From an uncultured Flavobacteriaceae bacterium (GTDB lineage Bacteria > Bacteroidota > Bacteroidia > Flavobacteriales > Flavobacteriaceae), in contig CAKZOO010000113.1 in the NCBI GenBank assembly GCA_937136455.1, positions 62,001 through 126,000 on the forward strand: 64,000 nucleotides of DNA, in the 5' to 3' direction. Positions 45,461 to 54,233 of the stretch are shown here, piece after piece (positions within the stretch are counted from its first letter, which is position 1; each line of letters starts with the position of its first letter). The translations under genes were made by a program, and so were the position numbers. Under the pieces are notes generated by a model. The model searched no databases and had not been told where the DNA came from. It was given only the letters and a program-made list of their open reading frames with translations.

Positions 45461-46375
45461 TTAAAGGCTGTACAGTACAAATGGGAGTGTCATAACTCCC
45501 ATAAAGATCAAGTCTTTTATCCAGGTTTTTTTTATCGCCTCTAGGGCATTTGTGAACATCACTGACACAGGAAACAATAAAAAAATAGATTCTTGACCGT
45601 TAGAATGATTCGCTAAAGCGATAAAAGAAGCGATCATAAAACTCAACAACAACAAACGTATACTGATCAATTTTCCCATCAATGACCTACTGAGTCCTCG
45701 ATAAGTGACAATGGATGCAAGAATTCCCAAAAAGACAAATCCCAAAACAACTAGATGATTCTTTGAAAAACTCAAATCACCAAAGTTTATTTGAAACTGA
45801 TAGTGTTGATCGATAAAATTCTGAGCTTCTTCGATTCCCAAATACGCAAATACGAGCAATAAATAGGCTCCAATTGCAGGTAAGATCACCAACCAATTTT
45901 TTAATTTTTCAAATTGATAAAAATAAATTGCAAAAGCCAAAATCAAGAAGAAATACAGTGCGTTAGGATTAAAATAAGAGGCTATTAAAATCCAAAAACT
46001 AGCATCAAAAACCTTTAGTTTAATAGAAACCAAAGAGCGAATACTGAGGATTCTCCTAAAAGCTAGTAACAAGAAAAAGAGGGTGAGAAGTGTATTACTG
46101 TCGTATAAGTGATTTTCAAAAACTCCAAAAAAAACAGTGAACAATAAAATAACATAGGTGTTTTTGCCGCTAACCTGGTTTTTCTTTACGGTGAATTCAA
46201 CGAGTAACATTCCCAAGCTAACAACCGTCAGCTTGCCTAAAAACAAGAGCAGTTCACTTATCGAATACGCTTCAACTCCTATTGCCCAGAACCAAAACCA
46301 GTAGTGCACACTGAAGATGAGCAGGGCAACTAAATAATTAATTGGATTAGTTTTGTCAAAAACACTTGAAATCAT
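45461..46375 (-). CDS. DUF6427 family membrane protein
   Basis: A 304-residue integral membrane protein with about 8-9 helices, matching the DUF6427 pattern (N-terminal SSVFDKTNPINYLVALLIF). No enzyme motif is visible. It is divergent from a DUF6341 gene, and these two families are frequent neighbours in Flavobacteriia. Its 3' end contains an 8-bp hairpin. The function is unknown. Confidence 0.85.
   Translation of the reverse strand: MISSVFDKTNPINYLVALLIFSVHYWFWFWAIGVEAYSISELLLFLGKLTVVSLGMLLVEFTVKKNQVSGKNTYVILLFTVFFGVFENHLYDSNTLLTLFFLLLAFRRILSIRSLVSIKLKVFDASFWILIASYFNPNALYFFLILAFAIYFYQFEKLKNWLVILPAIGAYLLLVFAYLGIEEAQNFIDQHYQFQINFGDLSFSKNHLVVLGFVFLGILASIVTYRGLSRSLMGKLISIRLLLLSFMIASFIALANHSNGQESIFLLFPVSVMFTNALEAIKKTWIKDLIFMGVMTLPFVLYSL
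45481..45502. repeat. Hairpin at the 3' end of DUF6427
   Basis: ATGGGAGT / ACTCCCAT arms with a 6-base loop GTCATA inside the last DUF6427 codons, 27 bases past the stop of the convergent ferredoxin reductase. There is no T run, so if it ends transcription it does so weakly. Confidence 0.4.
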
Positions 46376-46395
46376 CTTAGGATTTTATATTTTTG
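46366..46395 (+). promoter_or_regulatory. Promoter of the DUF6341 gene
   Basis: TTG at 46366-46368 and TATTTTTG at 46388-46395 with a 19-base spacer fit the Bacteroidetes promoter. The predicted start of transcription leaves a ~55-base leader before the ATG at 46456. Confidence 0.6.
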
Positions 46396-46455
46396 TCGGA
46401 TAAAGATAAGCTTCGCTTTTAATGTGAGCTAAAGAACTACTTAAAAATTATAGTT

Positions 46456-46686
46456 ATGGGATTTTGGACAAGTATTTGGAAAGCAATTGAAACCTTATTT
46501 GTAGATGTATTATTTGCACCATTAGATGCAATTCGTTTTACAGAAAACTGGTGGTTACAAAACACTGTTAACTGGATGTTTGTAATTATAGGATTTGTCG
46601 CTTTTGTATATTGGATGAAACAATTAAAAATATTCGAAGACAATAATGAAGAAGATAAATCGAGTACTTCTCATTCATTCCTATAA
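46456..46686 (+). CDS. DUF6341 small membrane protein
   Basis: A 76-residue protein with an amphipathic N-terminal helix (FWTSIWKAIETLFVDVLFAP), one membrane helix (about 38-55, VNWMFVIIGFVAFVYW) and an acidic C-terminus. Similar small proteins in Flavobacteriia carry the DUF6341 name and some are mislabelled as uracil phosphoribosyltransferase, for which this one is far too short. It has its own promoter and terminator, so it is expressed alone. Function unknown. Confidence 0.8.
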   Translation: MGFWTSIWKAIETLFVDVLFAPLDAIRFTENWWLQNTVNWMFVIIGFVAFVYWMKQLKIFEDNNEEDKSSTSHSFL

Positions 46687-46710
46687 TCAGAATATTCTAG
46701 AATAAAACCA

Positions 46711-46736
46711 AAAGGCCCATTTAGGGCCTTTTTTTA
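46711..46736. terminator. Terminator between DUF6341 and purD
   Basis: An 8-bp stem AAAGGCCC / GGGCCTTT with the loop ATTTA is followed by a T run. It lies between convergent genes and has A/T runs on both sides, so it likely works in both directions. Confidence 0.88.
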
Positions 46737-46756
46737 TAGTCTTAATGTTATATGGT

Positions 46757-48028
46757 TTACAAATCAAATCCTAAATCCGTTCTGTAATAACGGTCTTTAA
46801 ACTGAATTTTTGAAACGCCTTCGTAGGAAGATTGAAGTGCTTCTCTAAAGTCATCTCCAAAAGCAGTAACTGCGAGAACTCTACCTCCGTTGGTTACAAT
46901 TTTACCGTCTTTTAAAGTCGTTCCTGCCTGAAATACAATCTGATCTTTTACAGAGTCAATTCCAGTGATTTCATCTCCTTTATTGTAATCTTCAGGATAA
47001 CCTCCTGCTACATTCATAACCGTTGTTGCAGCTCTTGAATCAATCTCAAAAGGAACTTGATCTAAGGTGCCATTGGCTACCGCTTTGAATATTTCAACGA
47101 AGTCGGTCTTTAGTCTTGGAAGTACAACCTCTGTTTCTGGGTCTCCCATACGAACATTGTATTCGATGACTTTAGGGTCGTTTCCAACTTTGATAAGACC
47201 GATAAAGATAAATCCTTTGTAGGGTAAATTGTCTTTTTCAAGCCCTCTTACCGTAGGTTCAATGATTCGATCGTGAATCTTTGCCATAAATTCTTCATTG
47301 GCAAAAGGAACTGGAGAAATAGCTCCCATTCCTCCGGTATTGAGTCCGGTATCCCCCTCTCCTATTCGCTTGTAATCTTTGGCTGTTGGAAGCACTTTGT
47401 AGTTTTTTCCGTCAGTTAACACAAATACAGAAAGTTCTATTCCATCTAAAAATTCTTCAATCACCACTTTAGCACTAGCCGCTCCAAATTTTCCATCAGA
47501 AATCATGGATTTTAGCTCGTCCTTGGCTTCTTGAAGGTCTTTTAGAATCAAAACTCCTTTTCCGGCAGCTAATCCATCTGCTTTTAATACATATGGCGGA
47601 TTTAGACTTTCTAAAAAACGATATCCTTCTTCTAAGTTCTCAGCAGTAAATTCTTGATAAGCCGCAGTTGGAATATTATGGCGCTCCATAAATGCTTTTG
47701 CAAAAGCCTTAGAACCTTCTAATTCTGCTGCAGCCTTCTGTGGTCCAATCACTGGAATATGCTTTAACTCTTCATCTGTCAAGAAGAAATCGTGAACTCC
47801 GTTAACTAGTGGGTCTTCTGGTCCTACCACTACCATGTCAATATGTTGCGATAATACCGCTTCTTTGATCCCTTCAAAATCATTGACGTTGATCGGTAAG
47901 TTCATTGCTAATTCGTGAGTTCCAGCATTGCCAGGAGCTACAAACAAGTTCGGTTTTGATTCGCTTTGGGCTAACTTCCAAGCAAAGGCGTGTTCTCTAC
48001 CTCCACTTCCTAGAATAAGAATGTTCAT
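46757..48028 (-). CDS. purD: Phosphoribosylamine--glycine ligase
   Basis: Makes glycinamide ribonucleotide in purine synthesis, 423 residues. It has the N-terminal GSGGREHAFAWKLAQS motif, the ATP-grasp core (LKADGLAAGKGVLI near 150) and the PurD signature near 285-296 (NVRMGDPETEVV). It follows rfbD by 33 bases on the same strand; other pur genes are not nearby. Confidence 0.98.
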   Translation of the reverse strand: MNILILGSGGREHAFAWKLAQSESKPNLFVAPGNAGTHELAMNLPINVNDFEGIKEAVLSQHIDMVVVGPEDPLVNGVHDFFLTDEELKHIPVIGPQKAAAELEGSKAFAKAFMERHNIPTAAYQEFTAENLEEGYRFLESLNPPYVLKADGLAAGKGVLILKDLQEAKDELKSMISDGKFGAASAKVVIEEFLDGIELSVFVLTDGKNYKVLPTAKDYKRIGEGDTGLNTGGMGAISPVPFANEEFMAKIHDRIIEPTVRGLEKDNLPYKGFIFIGLIKVGNDPKVIEYNVRMGDPETEVVLPRLKTDFVEIFKAVANGTLDQVPFEIDSRAATTVMNVAGGYPEDYNKGDEITGIDSVKDQIVFQAGTTLKDGKIVTNGGRVLAVTAFGDDFREALQSSYEGVSKIQFKDRYYRTDLGFDL

Positions 48029-48029
48029 C

Positions 48030-48055
48030 GTGTATTATTTTTTACAAAAATACAC
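48030..48055 (-). promoter_or_regulatory. purD leader: -7 element and inverted repeat
   Basis: Arms GTGTATT (48030-48036) and AATACAC (48049-48055) flank 12 bases. The same region holds the minus-strand -7 match TATTTTTG (48052-48045). So purD may have its own promoter, overlapped by a possible operator or leader hairpin ending 1 base before the start codon. Confidence 0.4.
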
Positions 48056-48061
48056 TTTTGT

Positions 48062-48901
48062 TTAGTGTTTGGAAGCCAAAACCACATCTTTTAATGCCTT
48101 TTCCCAATGAATTTGTTCAAAACAAGAACTCGGTTTCATAACTGAGTATGCAGGGCGTTTTGCGGCAGCTCCATAAGCTTCTGTGCTAATCGGTTCAATT
48201 CTTAGATCAAGCTTGTTGTACTCCACTATTTTTTGTGCAAATTCCATCCAAGAGCACTGACCCTTATGAGCAAAGTGCAGTATTCCTGTGGGGAGCTTCT
48301 TTTTGGAAATAAGTTGAAGCAATTGTTTGGCTAATTCTTGGGCCGATACAGGAACTCCAATTTGATCATTGACCACATTGATCTGATCCTTAGTCTGAGC
48401 GAGGCGGATAATGGTTTTATAAAAATTATTGGCAAAGTTGGAATACAGCCATGAAGCTCTAATAATGCTGTAAGCTGCTCCGCTTTCAATTATGCGTTCC
48501 TCTCCTGCTCTTTTAGTGCTTCCATAGACCGATTGAGGGTTGGTTGCATCCTCTGCTGTGTACGGGCTTGTTTTTAGTCCATCAAAAACAAAGTCTGTAG
48601 AAATATGAACCAGGTGAACTGAAAACTTTTTACAGGCCTTAGAAATAGAGCTTACTGCTGTTTCATTGATCAAGCTTGCCGCTGTTTCATTGTCCTCAGC
48701 GGCATCAACCGCCGTATAAGCCGCACAGTTGATGAGATAATCGTATTGATGAGTGCTCAACTCCTGCTCTACCGCTTCTTGGTCAGTAATATCAAGTGTT
48801 TCCCTTGAAGCAAAGACGAGCTTTAAATCAAACTGTTCTTCAATCTGCTTAAAACATTGACCGAGTTGCCCGTTGGCTCCTGTAATGAGAATTCTACTCA
48901 T
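48062..48901 (-). CDS. rfbD: dTDP-4-dehydrorhamnose reductase
   Basis: Last step of dTDP-L-rhamnose synthesis, 279 residues from the ATG at 48901. The NAD(P)-binding motif TGANGQLG is at the N-terminus, HISTDFVFDG near 100 and the catalytic YGSTKRAGE motif (Tyr and Lys) near 128-136. An upstream ATG at 48913 is possible, but the shorter start fits the family better. It overlaps rfbC by 8 bases. Confidence 0.96.
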   Translation of the reverse strand: MSRILITGANGQLGQCFKQIEEQFDLKLVFASRETLDITDQEAVEQELSTHQYDYLINCAAYTAVDAAEDNETAASLINETAVSSISKACKKFSVHLVHISTDFVFDGLKTSPYTAEDATNPQSVYGSTKRAGEERIIESGAAYSIIRASWLYSNFANNFYKTIIRLAQTKDQINVVNDQIGVPVSAQELAKQLLQLISKKKLPTGILHFAHKGQCSWMEFAQKIVEYNKLDLRIEPISTEAYGAAAKRPAYSVMKPSSCFEQIHWEKALKDVVLASKH

Positions 48902-49442
48902 AGCTGATCTCATTAAATAAAGGCAATTCGAGATCTTTCTTAGAAATAATAAGTTCGTTGGAGTTTAATTTCCAATCGATTCCTAAATGGTGATCACTGT
49001 ATAGAATCCCTGCTTCTGAAGCCGGATGGTATTCATTATCACAGAGGTAGGTAATAGTAGCTGATTTGGATAAGACTACAAAACCGTGGGCACAGCCTCT
49101 TGGGATAAAGAGTTGATTTCCCTTCTCTTTTGAAAGTTCAACTGTATAATGTGTTCCAAAACTATCTGAATCGGCTCTAAGGTCTACGACAACGTCCAAA
49201 ATAAGCCCTTCAACAACTCTTATAAGCTTGGCTTGAGCCATCGTTCCTTTTTGATAATGTAAGCCTCTTAAGGTGCCGTAATGAGATTCTGATTCGTTTT
49301 CCTGTACAAAGTCAGGAGCATACCCTAGAATTTCTTCTAGCTTTGAAGATTTAAAACACTCTTTAAACGTACCACGCTCATCCTTAAAAACGCTGGGAAT
49401 AAGCTCATAACAACCCTCTATTGATGTTCTGTGATGCTGCAT
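48894..49442 (-). CDS. rfbC: dTDP-4-dehydrorhamnose 3,5-epimerase
   Basis: A cupin-fold epimerase of the dTDP-rhamnose pathway, 182 residues. Motifs: GTLRGLHYQ near 57-65 (histidine of the active site), VVVDLRADS near 84-92 and FIPRGCAHGFVVLS near 111-124. It overlaps rfbB by 1 base and rfbD by 8. Confidence 0.97.
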   Translation of the reverse strand: MQHHRTSIEGCYELIPSVFKDERGTFKECFKSSKLEEILGYAPDFVQENESESHYGTLRGLHYQKGTMAQAKLIRVVEGLILDVVVDLRADSDSFGTHYTVELSKEKGNQLFIPRGCAHGFVVLSKSATITYLCDNEYHPASEAGILYSDHHLGIDWKLNSNELIISKKDLELPLFNEISYE

Positions 49443-50482
49443 TATTGCTTTTTTGAATTAGTGATTCGATAAGCTCCAGTGTGAATGCGTTCCAACCACT
49501 TCTTATTGTCTAAATACCAGTCGATGGTGCAATCCAAACCTTGTTTAAAATCGTATTTGGGCTTCCATCCCAATTCGGTTTCAAGTTTGGAAGCGTCGAT
49601 GGCGTAGCGCTTATCATGTCCAGGTCGATCTTTGACAAAACTGATCAACTTTTTAAAGCTTCCGCTTTCTTTTTGGAGCTTCTCCTCTAGCCTTTTGCAT
49701 ATTAAATTGACTAAGTCGATATTCTGAACTTCATTATGACCGCCGATCAAATAGGTTTTAGTGTTTTCAGCCTTGTGAAAAATTAGATCTATGGCCTCGA
49801 TATGATCCTGAACATACAACCAATCTCTGGTGTATTTACCATCTCCATAAACTGGAATAGCCTCCTTGTTTAAGGCTTTTTCAATACAGACAGGGATCAA
49901 TTTTTCTGGGAACTGATGAGGCCCGTAATTATTGGAGCAATTGGAGATTACATAGGGCAATCCATAGGTTTCTCCATAGGCTCTTACGAGCATATCCGAA
50001 CTCGCTTTGGAGGCAGAATAGGGTGAATTAGGAGCATAGGGACTGTTTTCTGTAAAAAAACCCTCAGCACCCAGTGAACCAAATACCTCATCGGTAGAAA
50101 TGTGATAAAATCGTTTAAAATTTTCTTGTTTTAAAGCGGCGTTCAACAAGTTCGCAGTCCCTTCAACATTAGTCTTTACAAAGACTAGGGGGTCAGAGAT
50201 CGAACGATCGACATGAGATTCAGCCGCTAAGTGAATGACGCTGTTGATTTTCTTTTCTTTAAAAAGTTGCTCCACAAAGTCTTTGTCAGTGATGTCTCCA
50301 CATACAAACTGATAATTGGAATAAGACTCTAAATCTTCAATAGTGTCCTTGTTTCCAGCATAGGTGAGTAGATCGAGATTGATCACACGGTAATTAGGGT
50401 AGGAGCTGACCATATGCCTACAGAGGTGAGAGCCGATAAATCCAGCTCCTCCTGTAATCAATATGTTTTTTGGCTCCTTCAT
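49442..50482 (-). CDS. rfbB: dTDP-glucose 4,6-dehydratase
   Basis: An extended short-chain dehydrogenase of 346 residues. NAD motif GGAGFIGSH near 11-19, HISTDEVFGS near 126 and catalytic YSASKAS near 155-161. It makes dTDP-4-keto-6-deoxyglucose. The gene for the previous step, rfbA, is not next to it or elsewhere in the window. Confidence 0.97.
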   Translation of the reverse strand: MKEPKNILITGGAGFIGSHLCRHMVSSYPNYRVINLDLLTYAGNKDTIEDLESYSNYQFVCGDITDKDFVEQLFKEKKINSVIHLAAESHVDRSISDPLVFVKTNVEGTANLLNAALKQENFKRFYHISTDEVFGSLGAEGFFTENSPYAPNSPYSASKASSDMLVRAYGETYGLPYVISNCSNNYGPHQFPEKLIPVCIEKALNKEAIPVYGDGKYTRDWLYVQDHIEAIDLIFHKAENTKTYLIGGHNEVQNIDLVNLICKRLEEKLQKESGSFKKLISFVKDRPGHDKRYAIDASKLETELGWKPKYDFKQGLDCTIDWYLDNKKWLERIHTGAYRITNSKKQ

Positions 50483-50507
50483 AGGTTAAAAATAAGGCTT
50501 TAATATC

Positions 50508-52007
50508 TTATTGGATATAATCGACGAGTTCATCTGCCAAACTGCGATCATTGGCCAGTCTTTGTATTTTATTTTGACCACCTAATTTTCCTCTTTTCTT
50601 CATCAGATTGGTAAAACCACCCTTTTGAACGATTCGAATTTGAAGTCGCTGCAATACATTCCCCTTGATGAGATCGTCGTAATAGGTGTTTTGCGACTGC
50701 ATTTCTAAGTCCAATGCCTGGGTAAAAGCTTCTAGGTCTTCTGGTAGCTGTTCAAACTCCACAAACCATTCGTGATAGGGGAGTTCGCCGTCATTTGGAA
50801 CAATCTGTGGAGCCACTGTAAATTCCACCACAGAGCCTCCACAATCGTCAATTGCCTTTTTCATGGAATATTCCACCTCTTTCGCAATAACGTGTTCTCC
50901 AAAGGCTGAAATAAAGTGTTTGATACGCCCAGAAACAATCACTCGATAAGGATCCGTTGATACAAACTGTACAGTATCTCCAATATTATAAGCCCAAAGT
51001 CCTGCGTTGGTTGAGATAATCATCGCGTAATTCACACCTTTTTGAACCTCTGCGATGGTTAAACGCTTGGGGTTTTCATCAAAAAAGTGATCCGCCTCAA
51101 TAAATTCGTAAAAGATTCCGTGATCCAAACAAAGAAGCATTCCTTCTTCGCTTTGTTTGTCTTGGTAGGCAAAAAAGCCCTCGCTTGCAGGAAATAATTC
51201 AATAGAATCCACCTCCTTACCCATGAGCTCGACAAACTTGGCTTGATACGGCTTGTAATTCACCCCTCCGTAAATAAACAATTGAAAGTTTTTAAAGAGC
51301 CCCGTAATGGGTTTTCCAGATTTCTCTTTGAGTTTCTCAAAGTACATTTGAACCCATGAGGGGATTCCGGCAATCACTCCCATATCTTGATTGATCGTCT
51401 CTTCAACAATGGCGTCTACCTTAGTTTCCCAATCCTCAATGCAATTGGTTTCCCAAGAAGGCAATCTGTTTTTTTGAAGGTAGTTAGGCACATAATGTGC
51501 TGAAATCCCTGAAAGTCGCCCTGTTTTGATCTTTTTAGATTCATCGAGCTTTGGACTTCCCTGTAAAAAAATCATCTTTCTTAGAACGATATCTGCATTT
51601 CCAGTCTCGTGAATATAGGACAGAATTGCATCTCTAGAGGCGCGCACCTGCTGTTTCATAGATGCCGCTGTTATCGGTATGTATTTAGCTCCAGAGGTGG
51701 TTCCCGAAGTCTTAGCAAAATAGGAGGGAAGCCCTGGCCAAAGCACGTTCGTTTCTTCATTGACAACACGGTTGATATAGGATTTTAAATCCTCGTAATC
51801 CCTTACGGGCACAGCCTTAGCAAAGTCTTGATGACTCTTGATCCCTTCAAATCCGTGATCCTTTCCAAAGGCGGTGTCTTTTGCGTTTTCAATCAGTGAA
51901 TTAAAAAGAGCCTCTTGAATTTTAACAGGGTTCGAGCTCCATTTTTTTGTCTTCTTATCAATACGAGCTGCAAAAAGCTTGGCGGCTATGGCTTTTAATG
52001 GAATCAT
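50508..52007 (-). CDS. GH3 auxin-responsive promoter family protein
   Basis: A 499-residue member of the GH3 family of adenylate-forming enzymes. Plant relatives join amino acids to carboxylic acids such as auxin or jasmonate. The ATP-binding motif FAKTSGTTSGAKYIPIT is near 102-118, and YGGVNYKPY near 262 and FSTDP-type IGDTVQFVSTDPYR near 345 are conserved. No membrane segment is visible. Bacterial substrates are unknown. It lies between an M23 peptidase gene (directly abutting) and rfbB (25 bases). Confidence 0.92.
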   Translation of the reverse strand: MIPLKAIAAKLFAARIDKKTKKWSSNPVKIQEALFNSLIENAKDTAFGKDHGFEGIKSHQDFAKAVPVRDYEDLKSYINRVVNEETNVLWPGLPSYFAKTSGTTSGAKYIPITAASMKQQVRASRDAILSYIHETGNADIVLRKMIFLQGSPKLDESKKIKTGRLSGISAHYVPNYLQKNRLPSWETNCIEDWETKVDAIVEETINQDMGVIAGIPSWVQMYFEKLKEKSGKPITGLFKNFQLFIYGGVNYKPYQAKFVELMGKEVDSIELFPASEGFFAYQDKQSEEGMLLCLDHGIFYEFIEADHFFDENPKRLTIAEVQKGVNYAMIISTNAGLWAYNIGDTVQFVSTDPYRVIVSGRIKHFISAFGEHVIAKEVEYSMKKAIDDCGGSVVEFTVAPQIVPNDGELPYHEWFVEFEQLPEDLEAFTQALDLEMQSQNTYYDDLIKGNVLQRLQIRIVQKGGFTNLMKKRGKLGGQNKIQRLANDRSLADELVDYIQ

Positions 52008-52877
52008 CTAGTTGAAATCGATATAATTGGTTGGGTTGACGGGTTTTAGAGCTTTCCAAAGTTCAAAATGTAAATGAGGGCCCGTTGTGTACTCTCCGGT
52101 ATTTCCTACTGTAGCTATCACCTCACCTGCCTCTACTTGATCTCCCTGTTTTTTAAACAAGGACCCATTGTGTTTATAGGCCGATATAAAATCGTCTGGG
52201 TGTTCAATAATGATGACGTATCCTGTCTCAGAGGTCCAATCGGAGAACACCACCATTCCCTCTGCGATTGCCTTAACAGGAGCCTTGGTTTGGGCGATAA
52301 TATCAATAGCGTAATGATCGTTCTGTGGATCAAAAGAGTCTGAAACCACCCCTTCTAAAGGAGGGTAAAGTACCGTTTCTGTTTGTTCGTCCCCCTGATA
52401 AAACAAATTGTATTTCTCATCCATGGAAACCTGCTCTCTGAGGATTGAATCTTCTTTGATGGGGTTGATGCTAATGGCAACTGTGTCCAAATTATAGTTT
52501 TGTAAAAGCGAATCACGATCCATCTCAGCGGTCGTATAATCGCCGTTTAAAACCATTCGAATGCGTTCCAAATAGAGATTGTTATAGCGAATCGCCCTTG
52601 ATAGTGAATCCGTCTGTTCTTCTAAAAGCAAGGCCGTTCTTCTAAGGTCCGTAGAAGAATAACCGGGAATGTATTCACGAAGAGGGGTAAAGGCAATGAT
52701 TAAAGTTGTAATTGCAACTAAAAAAACAGATCCTAGCCCTAAATAAACAAAAACACTAAGCCTGTTTAATTTTAGAGAATACTTCTCCTCATAAGTGTCT
52801 TCATTGAGAACTACCAATCGATAGTGATGAAGCCATTTCTTTTTGAGTTCCTTATTTTTTTTCTTCTGTTTGTTCAT
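52008..52877 (-). CDS. M23 family peptidoglycan endopeptidase
   Basis: A 289-residue membrane-anchored peptidase. The basic N-terminus is followed by one membrane helix (about 47-68). A coiled segment follows and the C-terminal 120 residues are the M23 domain with all zinc ligands: HYAIDI and GPHLHFEL. It should cut peptide crossbridges in the periplasm, unlike the degenerate EnvC-like protein at 29.5 kb. The -7 box TATATTTG is only a few bases before the start codon, so the leader is very short. Confidence 0.94.
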   Translation of the reverse strand: MNKQKKKNKELKKKWLHHYRLVVLNEDTYEEKYSLKLNRLSVFVYLGLGSVFLVAITTLIIAFTPLREYIPGYSSTDLRRTALLLEEQTDSLSRAIRYNNLYLERIRMVLNGDYTTAEMDRDSLLQNYNLDTVAISINPIKEDSILREQVSMDEKYNLFYQGDEQTETVLYPPLEGVVSDSFDPQNDHYAIDIIAQTKAPVKAIAEGMVVFSDWTSETGYVIIIEHPDDFISAYKHNGSLFKKQGDQVEAGEVIATVGNTGEYTTGPHLHFELWKALKPVNPTNYIDFN

Positions 52878-52883
52878 TCAAAA

Positions 52884-52891
52884 CAAATATA
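52884..52891 (-). promoter_or_regulatory. -7 promoter element for the M23 peptidase gene
   Basis: The minus strand reads TATATTTG, a full TAnnTTTG match, ending 6 bases before the ATG. The transcript would be almost leaderless. Confidence 0.4.
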
Positions 52892-52967
52892 GGCCAAAAA
52901 AATGTTGATTTATACAGAGAATTCATCTTAAAAGTTTAGAAACACAAGCTTCTTTGAAGTTTTTTAT

Positions 52968-52975
52968 TACATTTG
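52968..52975 (+). promoter_or_regulatory. tatA promoter -7 element
   Basis: TACATTTG matches TAnnTTTG, 21 bases before the tatA ATG. A TTTG lies upstream, but only 11 bases away, too close for the usual -33 spacing. Confidence 0.45.
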
Positions 52976-52996
52976 TTTTTACTAAATTTCAAAATC

Positions 52997-53188
52997 ATGA
53001 CATCACTGTTTTTACCCTTAATTCCTGGACCATACCAAATCGTAATTGTAGTAATTCTCGTATTGCTCTTATTCGGAGGAAAGAAAATTCCAGAATTAAT
53101 GCGCGGATTAGGAAGTGGAATTAAAGAGTTTAAGGACGCTTCTAAAGAAGATAAAGACACTGTGGACCCTAAAAAGGAAAACAAATAA
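52997..53188 (+). CDS. tatA: TatA twin-arginine translocase subunit
   Basis: Forms the pore of the Tat pathway that exports folded proteins. It has 63 residues: one N-terminal membrane helix (about 12-27, [19 protein letters not shown]) followed by an amphipathic helix ([14 protein letters not shown]) and a charged tail, exactly the TatA/E layout. I chose the ATG at 52997; an earlier ATG would lie inside the promoter. TatC is not in the window. Confidence 0.95.
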   Translation: MTSLFLPLIPGPYQIVIVVILVLLLFGGKKIPELMRGLGSGIKEFKDASKEDKDTVDPKKENK

Positions 53189-53217
53189 TAAGTTTTTTTC
53201 TTAAAATACAATTGTAA

Positions 53218-53242
53218 AAAACCGCCTAAGAGCGGTTTTTTT
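53218..53242 (+). terminator. Terminator after tatA
   Basis: Stem AAAACCGC / GCGGTTTT with loop CTAAGA, then a run of T, 29 bases past the tatA stop and just at the end of the convergent DUF4837 gene. Confidence 0.9.
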
Positions 53243-54230
53243 ATTCGACTATTTCAAGTGTTTTAATAATCGCTTCTAGTTCAAATAAAAGATTGCGTTT
53301 GAGCTCATTTGGAGCAAACACAAAGCCCTCCAGCACTAAGATGCGATCGTTTTTCTTATCGTTGATAAAATAGCTCACAAAGGGTCCTGCCATTGCGTAG
53401 TTGTGCATTTCCCACATCCCTCTCATTTCAACAGCCGGCAGTCCAGAAACTGTAACTGCTTTTACATAAGGTCTCAAGATGTTTTCGGTAAGCATATAAG
53501 TCGTTTTACCGGGGATATCTGGTCCTGGAATATTCTCACTCACTACAGCATCTCTTTTAAAAATAAGGTCTCCAACCAAATCATTAGGCTTAGTAAACAC
53601 CCCAGAAGGTAGCTCATAGGCAATGATGTTAAGCGTCCCCTTAGGAACAGGACGATCAAACCAAAGAAAGTCATCGGTCTTTTTGCCAAGTTGATAGATC
53701 GAAGGCATATTTAATCGAACTCCAAAGAGCTCTTCAAGGCTTTTGTCCTTGCTCAACGAGCGCTTAAAGCGTTCCTGTGTTTCTGCTAGTTCAATTTCCC
53801 TGAATGCCTCTATAAACTCCTCAGAATGGTCTATAAAGGAATAAATCAACTCCTCAGTAGTTCTCCCTTTTATCACAGCAACCTGTTGAGGTGCAGCATA
53901 GACGTCTGGTCTCATATAGGCTTGAGAAAGCGAATCTATTTCAGCGAATAAAACCGTTCTGTTTTGTTTGATGGTACCTGTAAAAATAGAGGGTGGAATG
54001 TGCTGAATTTGCAAACGAGATTCCACAAGCGAAAGCCCTTTGATGGGGGCGTAAAAAGAAGAGCGAATACTGTCTCCTAGAGCTGAATTCCAAAGCGCGT
54101 CTTCCATGACAACTAATACCGAGTGAATGGGGCCTATGGATTTAGGTAAAAAAGTATAATCGGGATTTGTAGTGTTCTTACACGAGCCTAAGCTCAATAA
54201 AACAGCTAGAATGACAAGGGTTTTCTTCAT
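53241..54230 (-). CDS. DUF4837 family lipoprotein
   Basis: A 329-residue predicted lipoprotein with a lipobox cysteine at residue 17 (LLSLGSCKNTT). It matches DUF4837 of Bacteroidetes (IGPIHSVLVVMEDALWNSALGDS split near 33-55; RPYVKAVTVSGLPAVEMRGMW split near 250-270). No enzyme motif is visible. It is 3 bases after an MltD-like gene, so an envelope role is likely, but the function is unknown. Confidence 0.87.
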   Translation of the reverse strand: MKKTLVILAVLLSLGSCKNTTNPDYTFLPKSIGPIHSVLVVMEDALWNSALGDSIRSSFYAPIKGLSLVESRLQIQHIPPSIFTGTIKQNRTVLFAEIDSLSQAYMRPDVYAAPQQVAVIKGRTTEELIYSFIDHSEEFIEAFREIELAETQERFKRSLSKDKSLEELFGVRLNMPSIYQLGKKTDDFLWFDRPVPKGTLNIIAYELPSGVFTKPNDLVGDLIFKRDAVVSENIPGPDIPGKTTYMLTENILRPYVKAVTVSGLPAVEMRGMWEMHNYAMAGPFVSYFINDKKNDRILVLEGFVFAPNELKRNLLFELEAIIKTLEIVE

Positions 54231-54233
54231 AGT

